Shown: positions 46,160 to 56,503 of the stretch, one piece after another
Position numbering within the stretch: the first letter of the stretch is position 1
Layout: each line of letters starts with the position of its first letter
Assembly: GCF_030936135.1 (NCBI RefSeq)
Contig: NW_026776913.1
Coordinates: 1,674,001-1,738,000, forward strand
Origin: Gavia stellata
Lineage: Eukaryota > Chordata > Aves > Gaviiformes > Gaviidae
Direction of reading: 5' to 3'
Length of the DNA stretch: 64,000 nt
Made by a program: the position numbers and the translations under genes
Notes under the pieces: generated by a model
Databases searched by the model: none
What the model was told of the DNA's origin: nothing
What the model saw: only the letters and a program-made list of their open reading frames with translations

Positions 46160-47465
46160 ATGGTATCTACCCAGCAGAATGCCATGGCCTCTCTAAACTC
46201 TGCATCCACTGTGACTGTCGAGTCTTTGCAGACAGAGCTCCACTGGGAACATGCTGGAAACACACCCTACCTTTCCTGGAACAAGCCTGTCAGGCAGACC
46301 GGACACATCATATGGAGGATTCCCTATCCTCTCTCCACCTGACTGAACGCGGTCACTCAAGGGATAGGGGGAAACGGTGACAGGTTCCTGCCTGGCACAA
46401 CAGACGCATCTCCTCCATCACTACCCCACCTTCCCAGGTGTCCTTGCACAACAGGTACGAGAATCTGCAAGTGGAACCCAACAATGATGAGGATGATGGT
46501 TCATCTAGGTTGGAGGTGTCCCCAAGGTTAAGTCAGACTACTCCCTGCGTCAAAACCACTTCCATAAAGAGAAAAAGATGGGCCACTGTCATAGGAGACT
46601 CTCTCCTGAGGGGAACAGAAGGCCCAACAGGCAGACTGGACCCACTTCTTAGGGAAGTCTGCTGCCTCCCTAGGGTCTGCGTTAAAGATGTGATGAGAAA
46701 ACTTCCTACCCTGGTACAGCCCTCACATTATTATCCATTCTTGCTTTTTCATGTCAGCAGCGATGAATCACAGAATCACAGAATCATTAAGGTTGGAAAA
46801 GACCTGTAAGATCACCAGGTCCAACCACCACCCCAACACCACCATGCCCACTAAACCATGTCCCGCAGTGCCACGTCCACAGGTTCCTTGAACCCCTCCA
46901 GTGCTGGTGACTCCACCACGTCCCTGGGCAGCCTGTTCCAATAAGTTGCAATAAGAAGTCCAAGGGCAATCAAGAGAGAATTCAGGGCCTTGGGACGACT
47001 GGTTAAGGGATCAGGAGCACAAGTAGTGCTCTCCTCTGTCCTTCCAGTTGCAGGAAATGATGAAGGAAGAAACAGGAAGAGCCAGCGGATCAATACCTGG
47101 CTCTGAGCCTGGTGTCACCAGCAGGATTTGGGGATTTTTGATCATCCGTCGGTCTACACAACACCAGGCCTGCTGTCAACAGATGGGGTACACCTGTCCC
47201 AGAAGAGGAAAAGAATCTTTGCCGAGGAGCTAGCAGGGCTCCTTGAAAGAGCCTTAAATTGGATTTGAAGGGGGAAAGGGATAAAACCAGGCTCACTAGA
47301 GATAAACCTGGGGGTGGCACACCAATGTTGGAGGGACGCTGTGCTAGCGAGGTCCTTCAGTCTGCTCCACGATGTGCTGAGTACAATGGAGCACATTTGA
47401 AGTGTGTTTATACTAATGCGTGCAGCATGCAGAATAAACAAGAGGAACTAGAAGCTTTGGCCCAG
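46160..47465 (+). mobile_element. CR1 LINE 5' part: ORF1 (SGNH esterase) and start of ORF2
   Basis: ORF1 of CR1 is well preserved: VSLHNRYENLQ near 46440, VIGDSLLRGTEG (esterase block I, about 46590-46625), REVCCLPRV, then the HVSSDE block. After an inserted CR1 it continues with ALGRLVKGSGAQVVLSSVLP, YTTPGLLSTDGVHLSQ (last catalytic block) and ERALNWI, ending near 47268. One in-frame TGA (INTWL then stop, near 47102) and the insertion disrupt it. ORF2 begins near 47397 (LKCVYTNA, then NKQEELEALAQ) and breaks at about 47465. ORF1 binds RNA and has a lipid-esterase-like fold in this LINE family. Confidence 0.85.
46767..46944 (-). mobile_element. Short CR1 3' end inserted into CR1 ORF1
   Basis: A 5'-truncated minus-strand CR1 of about 178 bases with tail TCACAGAATCACAGAATCA. 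It interrupts the ORF1 esterase between the SDE and IAIRSPR parts. It is the youngest event at this locus, since it lies inside another CR1. Confidence 0.9.
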
Positions 47466-48087
47466 TACAGCCAAGGCTGCCCCCAGCCTCCATGTCCCTC
47501 ACCAGTCCCTCTTTGTTTGTCAGTACTAGGTCCAGTAGAACACCTCTCCTTGTTGGCTCCTCCACCACCTGAGCCAAAAAGTTATCATCAATACACTGGG
47601 GGAACCTCCTGGACTGTACATGCCTGGCTGTGAAGCATTCCCAGCAGGTATCAGGGTGAGTGAAATCCCCCATGAGAACAGAGACCTGTGATGGTGAGAT
47701 GACTCTCAGCTCTCTGTAGAAGGCCTCATCATTTTCCCCACCCTGATCAGGTGGCCTGTAATCAACACCCACAACAGCATCTCTCATGTCAGCCTGCCCC
47801 TTAATCCTTACCCACAAGCTCTCAACTCGCTCTTCATCCACCCCCAGGGAGAGCTCGATACATTCCAGTTGCTCTCTCACATAAAGAGCAACTCCACCAC
47901 CTCCCCTTGCTGGCCTATCTTTCCTAAAAAGAACACAGCCATCCATGACAGCGTTCCAGTCATGTGAGCTATCCCACCATGTCTCAGTCATTGCAATGAG
48001 ATCATGGCCCTGCGACCGCACACAGATCTCCAATTCTTCCTGTTTATTCCCCGTGCTGCTCGTTCTGGGCGTCACCTCAAAGCACAT
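47466..48087 (-). mobile_element. CR1 ORF2 endonuclease segment, inverted
   Basis: The minus strand carries an open frame of about 200 codons for the APE-type endonuclease of CR1 ORF2: NKQEELEICVRSQGHDLIA, MTETWWDSSHDWNAVMDG, GGGVALYVREQLECIEL, VGVDYRPPDQ, VSVLMGDFTHPDTCWE, DNFLAQVVEEPTRRG, LDLVLTNKEGLVRD. The canonical GDFN is GDFT here. It lies opposite to the CR1 pieces on both sides, so it is an inverted segment. Confidence 0.9.
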
Positions 48088-49366
48088 GGAGGAAAAGAAG
48101 GTTATCAGAAGTAGTCAACATGGATTCACCAAGCAAAGTCATGTCTGACCAATCTGATAGCCTCCTACGATGACATGTCTGGATGGATAGATGCAGGGAG
48201 GGCAGCGGACATTGTCTGCCTTGGCTTCAGCAAGGCTTTCGACACCGTCTCCCACATCATCCTCAGAGGCAAGCGTAGGAAGTGTGATGGAATGTACAGT
48301 GGGGTGGATTTGAAACTGGCTGATAGATAGAGCTCTGAGGGTTGTGATTAGTGGCCCAGAGTCTAGTTAGAGTTCTGTCACAAGTGGTGTTCCTCAGGGG
48401 TCAGTACTGGGTCCAGTCCTGTTCAATATATTCAGCAATGACCTGGATGAAGGGATAGAGTGTGCCCTCAGCAAGTTTGCTGATGACACAAAACTGGGAG
48501 GAGTGGCGGACACAGAGGAAGGTTGAGCTGCCATTCAGCGTGACCTGGACAGGCTGGAGAGTTGGGCAGAGAGGAACAAGATGAAATTCAGCAAAGGCAA
48601 GTGTAGGGCACTGCACCGGGGGCGGAATAACCCCCTGCATCAGCACAGGTTGGGGGCTGAGCTGCTGGAGAGCAGCTCTGTGGAAAGGGACCTGGGAGTC
48701 CTGGGGGACAACAGGATGACCACGAGCCACCAATGTGCCCTTGTAGCCAAGAAGGCCAATGGTATCCTGGGCTGCATCCAGAAAAGTGTGGCTAGGAGGC
48801 CGAGGGAGGTTATCCTCCCCCTCTACTCTGCCCTGCTGAGGCGCATCTGGAGTGCTGTGTCCAGTTCTGGGCTCCCCGGTTCAAGAAGGACAGGGAGCTG
48901 CTGGAGAGAGGACAGCAAAGGGCTACGAAGATGATTAGGGGAGTGGAACAGCTTTCTTAGGAGGAAAGGCTGAGGGACTTGGGTCTTTCTAGACTGGAGA
49001 AGAGAAGACTGAGGGGCGATCATATTAATGCTTAGAAATAGTTAAGGGGTGGGTGCCAGGAGGATGGGGCCAGTCTTTTTTCAGTGGTGCCCAGTGACAG
49101 GACAAGAGGTAATGGGCACAAACATGGTCATAGGAAGTTCCATCTTAACATGAGGAGGAACTTCTTTCCTTTGAGGGTGTCAGAGCACTGGAACAAGCTG
49201 CCCAGAGAGGTTTTGGAGTCTCCTTCTCTGGAGATATTCAAAACTCACATGGAAGCATTCCTGTGCAACCTGCTGTAGGTGAACCTCCTCTCGTGGGGGG
49301 GGTTGGACTAGATGATCTCCAGAGGTCCCTTGCAACCCCTCTCATTCTGTGATTCTGTGATTTTCT
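48088..49366 (+). mobile_element. CR1 LINE reverse transcriptase and 3' end
   Basis: Starts with VIRSSQHGFTKQSHV (about 48100-48147), continues through the GFSKAFDTVSH, SGVPQGS and [11 protein letters not shown]-type regions with frame breaks, then [20 protein letters not shown]-like and [15 protein letters not shown] parts. It ends in a GATTCTGTGATT octamer tail at about 49350-49366. The N-terminal part of the reverse transcriptase is missing at the junction with the inverted segment. Confidence 0.9.
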
Positions 49367-49811
49367 TGGTGGCTCCTTATCCCCTTCTGCAAGAGGGTGG
49401 GGAAAACTCTAGTCAGGTCCATGTTGAAGCTGTTTCCCTGTTGGAGGCAGTGAATGGATTTCTTTTGTCCCTGTCCACCAAATGCAGTATTGGCTGTGAG
49501 TGAGGCTGTTGCAGTGGTCAGGAGGGTATTTTTGCCCTCACAGAGATGGCCGTGCCTCCTTTCCATGCAGGACTCAACTTGCTTATCCCCAGCAGAAGGT
49601 TTCTTTAGCAGCACTGTGCCCGCTTTCTCCCAGCTCTGAGCTCCTGGGCCCCTTGGGGAGGCAGGAGGAGGGCAGGGCCTGTGGGAACCGGAGTCAGAGG
49701 CCAGTAGAGGACAGAGGCCAGCAAGAGGTCACTTCTTCCTGAGACCCCGTACGCAGTGTGGTGTTGTGTATATGTGTTCTGAGCGGTGCTGAGGAGGGGG
49801 GATAATGCCCG
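49367..49811. other. Intergenic, no feature recognised
   Basis: Noncoding stretch between the CR1 end and the minisatellite; nothing recognised. Confidence 0.4.
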
Positions 49812-50407
49812 CTGTGCTGTGTGTGCATCTGTAATGGTGTTGGTATCTGCATGGGGGTGTGTAATGCTATGGATAGCTGCAACGGGATCAGTATCTGCAA
49901 TGGCCTCTGCATCTGCAGTGGGAAAGAATCTGCCAGGGCATCTGCAAAGGTATCTGCATCTGGAATGCTGTGTGTGCAACTGTCCTGTCAGCTACAGCTC
50001 TCCAATGCAGCCATCACTGCGGATGGAGATACCATTATGGATAACATTGCCAATGCTGGTGCAGATGCCACTGCAGATGGAAATACACTTTCAGATGCAA
50101 TTGCTGATGGAGATGCTATTGAGGATGCAGGTGCCATTGCAGATACCATGGCAGATGCAGACACCATTGGAGATGCAGGTGCCTTTGAAGATTCCTTTGA
50201 AGGTACTGGCATCGATGCCACTGGAGATGCCATGGCAGATGCAGATACCATTACAGACACCACCGGAGACGCAGGTGCTGTGTCAGACACCATTGCAGCT
50301 GCAGATACCACAGCAGATGGCATTGAAGATGCAAGTCCAGTTTCCGATGCAACTACCGATGGAGACGCCCTTGAAGATGCTGATGCCATTGCAGATACTA
50401 CATGGCC
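49812..50407. repeat. Two-armed degenerate minisatellite (18-base type)
   Basis: From about 50020 to 50407 the plus strand repeats words of the form GATGCAGATACCATTGCA with much variation. From 49812 to about 49970 the same word occurs in reverse complement (for example TCTGCAATGGCCTCTGCATC). The two arms face each other across about 50 bases. The unit is a multiple of three and poor in stop words, so several frames stay open (an acidic D/A-rich one and an M/Q-rich one on the plus strand, an S/A-rich one on the minus strand). These frames are by-products, not a gene I can support. Confidence 0.8.
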
Positions 50408-52019
50408 AGAAATTTAGCGAGCTTCCGCTTATGAGGCAAAGACACTTGCTAAAGTGGACACACATCTTGTTGACTCCACACAGCTATAGAAGATATCACA
50501 GTTCAGGGTGTGCACGTACAGCCTACCCTCCCTGCTTCCTAGGAAAAAACCCTTTGAGATCGACCCCTTGCTGAAGCCTTGACCATGGGCAGACACTCGG
50601 CTGTGCCTGGTAATCCCCTGCTGCTCCCCTGCCAGGTCCCGGGGCTTCCCCTTACTGGAGGGGTCATGAGTAGATTCAGCTACTGCAATTGAATGGTCAT
50701 GATTTTACTGATACTTTTTGTCTGTGTCTTCTTGAAAGTGGATCTGCAAATCCGGTTCCTATTTCACGTAATGAAGACTTCCGATGGGATTTTGAGGAAA
50801 GGACCGATGGCAGGGAAAGGGAGGACTCAAGTGTGTTTGGGGATGAAATAGGGCTAAAAATAGCTAGTCATGATGAAGGAGGTTGCTGGTAAGTACACTT
50901 GTCCAGCCATACCCTGGAACTGATGGCCCCAGCCTGTCCTGCCTTCGTATAAAACTCCATTTCACTACTTCCTGGGGTGAGGGGGATCTCTGCTCGTTGT
51001 GTGGAGGTATGAGTCCTCCCACACCAGAGGGGGGACCACAAGTCATAGGAGCTCATGTGCCTGGGGGGCAGCCAAAAGGAGAGACCCAACTGCATGCATA
51101 TCATGTGGATGTGCGTGTCAGTGTGTGTAACTGCTAGCCCACATCAGGCTGGAGTAGCCAGTGAGTAGGATAAGGGGCCTGGGAGCCAGGTACCAGAGAG
51201 ACGTTAAGTCTGGACCGCATGCCAGAGAGCGCCGAGGCTCTGGGAGTTGACTCCTGGAGGGAGCAGGTGGTCCAAAGCATCGCCTGGAGAAACTGTGGGG
51301 TCTTGGGGCTATGGTACTGGTAAGGCCATAGGTCTGGACCAGGAGGGGAAGTGGTCCTTTACATGCCCCGGCAAGTACCTCAGATACAGCTCTCGAGGGG
51401 GCACTGGCTGCTTATGGTCAGACCCCGGAGCTCTGCCTGAAAACCTGGGAACTGCTCTCAATACTTTAAAAAAAGAAAGAAAAAAAACCCAGCACCTTTT
51501 TACCAGCTGCAATGTTTCAGTACTTTCAATAAAATGTCACTGTATTTTCTATCCTGCCAAAATGGGACTTTTGAGACTGTGTATTAATTGCAGGAGAAGA
51601 AATCCTGATCTTGCCCTGTGCTTGCATTGCCAGTACTCTGTCTGTCATGCTGCGTATTTAATCTCCCTAACCTTCCAGGTGTTTCTGCCTGTCCTGATCA
51701 AACTCCCCACGTCGGAAGTCATCTCTTCAGAAAACGATCTGGACATACGCACTTTCCACTGTTCTCCAGGGTTTTCCGCCTCTTACTCTTTGATCATTCA
51801 GATCCCTCTCACATATCACCCTGCTTTGAGCTCCAGGGAGGTAAAGCGTCATTGTCTTTCAGTCCTCTCTTGTCTTTCAGTACTCTCCCTCATAGTCCCT
51901 ATAGGCAACTCTTCAACTGGGGTGGTGAACCTCGTTGGAAGCTGCTAAAAATAACCATACAGCTGAGAAGTGTGTTTATTGTGGATTAAGTTCTCTTCTG
52001 TTTTACTTTTTCTTCTTTT
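50408..52019. other. Intergenic, origin unclear
   Basis: No gene is recognised. 50880-51480 has a leader-like, GC-moderate character that vaguely recalls LTR-element leader sequence, but I cannot identify a family. An A/G-rich run lies at 51468-51489. Confidence 0.35.
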
Positions 52020-53230
52020 TTCTTTCCCCCAATTAAAGAACCCTGTTTCCATGCAGTTCTCCACGGAGAGCAGGCAGGAATTGCTGCAAAGCAGCTGTAA
52101 TATTCAGCTGCAGACTTTGGTGGAGAAGTCTGATGTAAAGAAAAGTGATGCAAGTCCCTGGTGGCCAACGAGATCAATGGCAGGGTTGGAGAGGTGAGGA
52201 GCAAGGTTGTCCATACCGTGTCTGGCCTCAAGGGACTGCTTTTCCTACCTGTCCACACCTCTTTAGGAGACACTCTGCATCCATATCAACTGGAGAATTC
52301 TCCTATCACATCTTCAGATTGCTCATTGAAAAGGATGAGCTAGCTATGCTACTTCAGGGTAGGTGCCTACCTCTCTAATTGGCTATACAAATGTTGAAGA
52401 CCTGAAGAAAACTATAGAAGAGGCATAGCTCGTTAGCGCTTTCTGCATTTTAATGAGCCCCATGGTGTATGTAGTGCTGAGTCCAGGAGCCTCAGGTACT
52501 GAGAAGAGACTGAACAATCCCCTCAAGGAGACAAAGGCAGAAGACAAACCTAAAATACTCTGAAGCATTACTGGGCCCCACTGAGGGCCATTACTGACAA
52601 AGCCTCCCCAGGGACTCGTTAGAGCCGATAACTGGAGGCTGTGATTGCAGGTAGGCAAAGGCACTGTGCAGGTGGCTCTGATGCTGACAAAGCCCTTGGA
52701 TTGTTACATGGAGCACAAAGGCCAAGCCCTGACCCCCGGCCCATGGGAAGGGGGATCCTGTCCCTCACACGTGGGTCAGGGCCCTTCCTGGGCCAGTGGA
52801 TGTGGGGTCTGCAATGCCCAGTGCAGGAAAATGGAACAACACTCCCAGCTTCCCCATGGGGTTGCAAGGAGGAAATGAGGCTCCAGTGCCATGAGGACAA
52901 CATGTCTTCTCACAGCCCTTGGTGGCACAGACAACTGCCATAGCCCAGAGGACAAAGACCTGGGTTCTGTTCATGCCTTCCAGCCTGGCCAGCGCCCTTG
53001 GCAGTTTCCATCGCAGGCTGTCCCACACCTGCCCCTGTTTTCCTGCAGCCTGTAGACATCCATCTTGCTTCTCCACCTTGCTCTCCCCTGGACATTTCTC
53101 TGCCTTCACTGACGTCTCCCCACCCTCACTGGCCGTTCGTTGAAACACAAAGCCACGGTCTAATCACCAACTCTCACTGGGTGACCTCTTGCACCACAGC
53201 TCTACCCTTCGAGTGACATTTCTTCTTCCT
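52020..53230 (-). repeat. Unnamed dispersed repeat R1, copy 5 (3' flank of OR unit E)
   Basis: Aligns inverted with 31240-32330 and with 26070-26900, making it the longest single copy and the best reference for R1. In relation to the receptor of unit E it lies downstream, as copy 2 lies downstream of C. Noncoding. Confidence 0.6.
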
Positions 53231-53597
53231 CATGTCCAGGCTCCACTTTCCAAGCTGCACTTTGTAGCAGCTTTTCTCTCTCCTGCTTTTTCCCACCTCC
53301 AAGGAAAGCTCAAAATTCTCAGAAAGCACCCTTCAAGCAGGCGACCTAACTCATCAGCCTTCTTGTGGCCTTTCACCTGAGCTGACAAAAGTAACCTCAC
53401 CGTGATCTTCTAAACCACGTGCCTTTTCCCTGGCCTTTCAGCTTCTTGGATACACACAAACGAGCCCTATGCCTGCTGCTGTCCCGTCAGGTACTCAGGC
53501 AGAAGGCACATGCCAACCCATATCCATGCCCTCTTCCTGGATGGGGCTCCACCATGTGGGGGGATAATAAGGACATTCAAGAGTCTTGGCCCAAATG

Positions 53598-53792
53598 CTA
53601 ATCACTGAGGGATTCTGGGTATGACTGGCTTCTAAAAAGACTTTGTACTGCTGATGACATTTGGGCCTCACCATCCAGCCAACTTCCCACCCACCCTACC
53701 ATCCACTTCTTCATCCTGGAGAGCATCAATCCGGCTCTAAGGAGACTCTGGGAGATGATGTCAAAGGCCTTGCAAAAGGCCAGGTACACAAC
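53598..53792 (-). mobile_element. CR1-like reverse transcriptase fragment
   Basis: The minus strand reads MYLAFCKAFDIISQSLL, then KKWMVGWVGSWLDGEAQ, the region of CR1 reverse transcriptase normally read as VYLDFSKAFDTVSH and onward. Short and old. Confidence 0.6.
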
Positions 53793-55314
53793 GTGCCCTC
53801 GTTTCCCCTAACCATTCTGCTTCAGCAATGCCTTTCTTGTCCTTCAAGGGCCTGGAGATGGCTGCAGGACAACTTTCCCCATGTCCTCCTAGAGTCTGAG
53901 GTAGGCAGGCCACTTGCAATTCTGTCAATCCTCATCCCTGCCCTTCTTGAAGAGGGGTTTGACGTCTGCTTTTTCCAAGGACCACAGAACCTCCATGATT
54001 GCTCCGGCACTTTTGAGGTCACAATCCGGAATCACAGGCAAGGGTGACGTAGCAGACAGGAGCACTTGCAATGAGCCTGTCCAAGGCAGCTGAGATGAAT
54101 GTCGCTGGGAAAATGGAAATTTGTTCTTGGAGTCACACACAGAAATGTCAGAGCTCTGCCAGGTGCCCATGTCTCAGCTGGGCTCTTGCACTCCTCGTAC
54201 ACACACGGGTGATCAGAGAGAGGAGTCCTTGCCTTGCACGTGCAGAGGCAGTGCACTGCAGCAGTCACAGTGTCAATCTGACCTCCTGCTGCTGCTCCCA
54301 GAGGCTGGGAGGCACCTCAGCCCTGCGGTGTATCGCCCTGCTCTGCACTCGTCTGAGATGCTCCACGGCATGAGGAATGGACACGGGGACGTCCGTTCAA
54401 TGAAGCACATCCCAGTGCTGCATCCAGGTGCTTTCCCAGGGGATGTTACTCTCAAAGTGAGAAGTGACCTCGAGAGACTGTCTGTCCCACAGGCCTTCAT
54501 GGCACCCCCAGGAAGAGCTGATGGCATTTGTGCTCACTCGGGTTCATCTCCCCACACGCACACCATGTGCATGCTTACGTCTCGTCTGTACAATGCAAAC
54601 CTGGACTTCTGACCTGGTCATTCGGTGTCCCTCTGTGGAGGGACAAGCAACCTCTCCGAGCTGGGCTGAGAGGCCATTGTGGAAATGGTGGTGGTTATTG
54701 GCTGGTGTGTGACCACTGCCCTGGGGCAGCTGCCCGGGGTGTCCAGCGAACACGGGCACAGGTCAGACCCTGCTCTGCTGGTCCTCCATGTCTCTGACTG
54801 GTCCCACAGCAGGAAATGGAGGCCAGTGAGAATGTCCATCCAGCCGGCACGCTGAGGAGATCTCCGCTCCAGGCAACTTGCAGCCCCAGGTGCCAAACTT
54901 GGTCCCCAGGATGGCATGAGAGAATTGGCCCAGGGGATCCTCAGGAAGGGCCTTTTGCCCCAGGGACAGGGCAGCCTGCCCCCAGCTGCCACCCTCAGCA
55001 AAGGGTTTCTCTTTCCATGTCTCCCCCGCACACACACAGTGCCCTGCTCTTCTCCTCGCACTGGCCAGTCACCCCTGCACCCCCTCCCCAGGCTCCCCAC
55101 AGCCTCCGAGCTGGCGGCGTTGCTCTGAAGAGCAAGCAGGCTGTAGTTCCCAGGGCCATGGGGTGAGTCCACAGGGTCATGCTGGTCATGCTGGGAGGCA
55201 GACCCAGCTCCCGGTGACTACTGCCCCCTTCACCTCAGCACACAGACACTGCCCCACGTCTCCAGAGAAGATCTCAAAGAAAGGATCTCAGGCAAACCAC
55301 CTGGAGCAGGGTCC
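53793..55314. other. 3' flank of OR unit E, no gene recognised
   Basis: Noncoding; short GC-rich open frames without motifs. No repeat family is named here. Confidence 0.4.
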
Positions 55315-55320
55315 TTTATT
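55315..55320 (-). terminator. Poly(A) signal AATAAA of OR unit E
   Basis: AATAAA on the minus strand about 110 bases after the stop codon of unit E. Confidence 0.5.
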
Positions 55321-55429
55321 TTGTTTAAACACACAGCTCCCAATTTACACAAAGTCTCTGGGTCACAGAGGACAGGCAGATACTGAAATAGAAATAGGAT
55401 GAAGAATGACTTCCTTTTTGTGGACAGCA

Positions 55430-56479
55430 TTAATACAACCAAGAAAAGCTAAAAACCAAAGAAACCAAACCAAACAACCTACCAAAGAGAGTCTGGGCAT
55501 GTAATGAGTTATGTGACAAGTGATATGCAGAAGATGGGCGGTTCATTGCTGCTTCTGAAAAGCAACCAGTCATGAGTTTCCTTAGGGCATCCTTGAGCTC
55601 CTGGTTCCTCATGCTGTAGATGAGGGGGTTCACTGCTGGAGGCACCACCGAGTACAGAACTGCCATCACCAGGTCCAGGGATGGGGAGGAGATGGAGGGG
55701 GGCTTTAGGTGGGCAAACATGATAGTGCTGATGAACAGGGAGACCACAGCCAGGTGAGGGAGGCACGTGGAAATGGCTTTGTGCCGTCCCTGCTCTGAGG
55801 GGATCCTCAGCACGGTCCTCAAGATCTGCACATAGGACAGCACAATGAAAACAAAACACCCAAAACTAAAACAAGCACTAACCACAATAAACCCAACCTC
55901 CCTGAGGTACAAGTCTGAGCAGGAGAGCTTGAGGATCTGTGGAATTTCACAGAAGAACTGGTCCAAGGCATTACCTTGGCAGAGAGGTAGTGAAAATGTA
56001 TTGGCTGTGTGCAGCACAGCATAGAAAAAAATACTGCCCCAGGCAGCTGCTGCCATGTGGACACAAGCTCTGCTGCCCAGGAGGGTCCCATAGTGCAGGG
56101 GTTTGCAGATGGCAATGTAGCGGTCGTAGGCCATGATGGTGAGAAGATAAAACTCTGCTGACATGAAAAGGACAAACAGAAAGACTTGAGCAGCACATCC
56201 TGCAAAGGAGATGGCCCTGGTGTCCCAGAGGGAATTGGCCATGGCTTTGGGGACAGTGGTGGAGATGGAGCCCAGGTCGATGACAGAAAGGTTGAGAAGG
56301 AAGAAGTACATGGGGGTGTGGAGGTGGTGGTCGCAGACTATGGCGGTGATGATGAGGCCATTGCCCAGGAGGGCAGCCAGGTAGATGCCCAGGAAGAGGC
56401 AGAAGTGCAAGAGCTGCAGCTCCCGCGTATCTGCGAATGCCAGGAGGAGGAACTGGGTGATGGAGCTGCTGTTGGACAT
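55430..56479 (-). CDS. Olfactory receptor, family 14-like (unit E), intact, long C-terminal tail
   Basis: Single-exon OR starting MSNSSSITQF; 349 residues against 310-311 in A, C and D. A longer frame start at 56566 precedes the splice acceptor and is unlikely. Motifs: LHTPMYFFL 53-61, MAYDRYIAIC 116-125, SYVQIL in TM5, KAISTCLPHL 234-243 (F to I in the otherwise constant KAFSTC), PPAVNPLIYSMRN 280-292. After KDAL the tail runs about 50 residues, the last 20 hydrophobic (LFGRLFGLVSLVFSFSWLY). The stop used by A, C and D is missing, so the frame reads into former 3'UTR. Likely a working receptor fold with an altered tail; trafficking or signalling could be changed. Confidence 0.93.
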   Translation of the reverse strand: MSNSSSITQFLLLAFADTRELQLLHFCLFLGIYLAALLGNGLIITAIVCDHHLHTPMYFFLLNLSVIDLGSISTTVPKAMANSLWDTRAISFAGCAAQVFLFVLFMSAEFYLLTIMAYDRYIAICKPLHYGTLLGSRACVHMAAAAWGSIFFYAVLHTANTFSLPLCQGNALDQFFCEIPQILKLSCSDLYLREVGFIVVSACFSFGCFVFIVLSYVQILRTVLRIPSEQGRHKAISTCLPHLAVVSLFISTIMFAHLKPPSISSPSLDLVMAVLYSVVPPAVNPLIYSMRNQELKDALRKLMTGCFSEAAMNRPSSAYHLSHNSLHAQTLFGRLFGLVSLVFSFSWLY

Positions 56480-56503
56480 TTTCTGTCTCTTGGTCTGGGG
56501 GCT

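Noticed and set aside
49786-50574. A 262-codon and a 198-codon overlapping open frame, one highly acidic and repetitive
   Set aside because: The 18-base repeat unit is a multiple of three and nearly stop-free in several frames, and frames on both strands are open at once. No start context, splice signal or family was recognised.
50880-51480. Possible LTR-element leader
   Set aside because: Only a vague resemblance from memory; no LTR ends, primer site or coding part could be identified.
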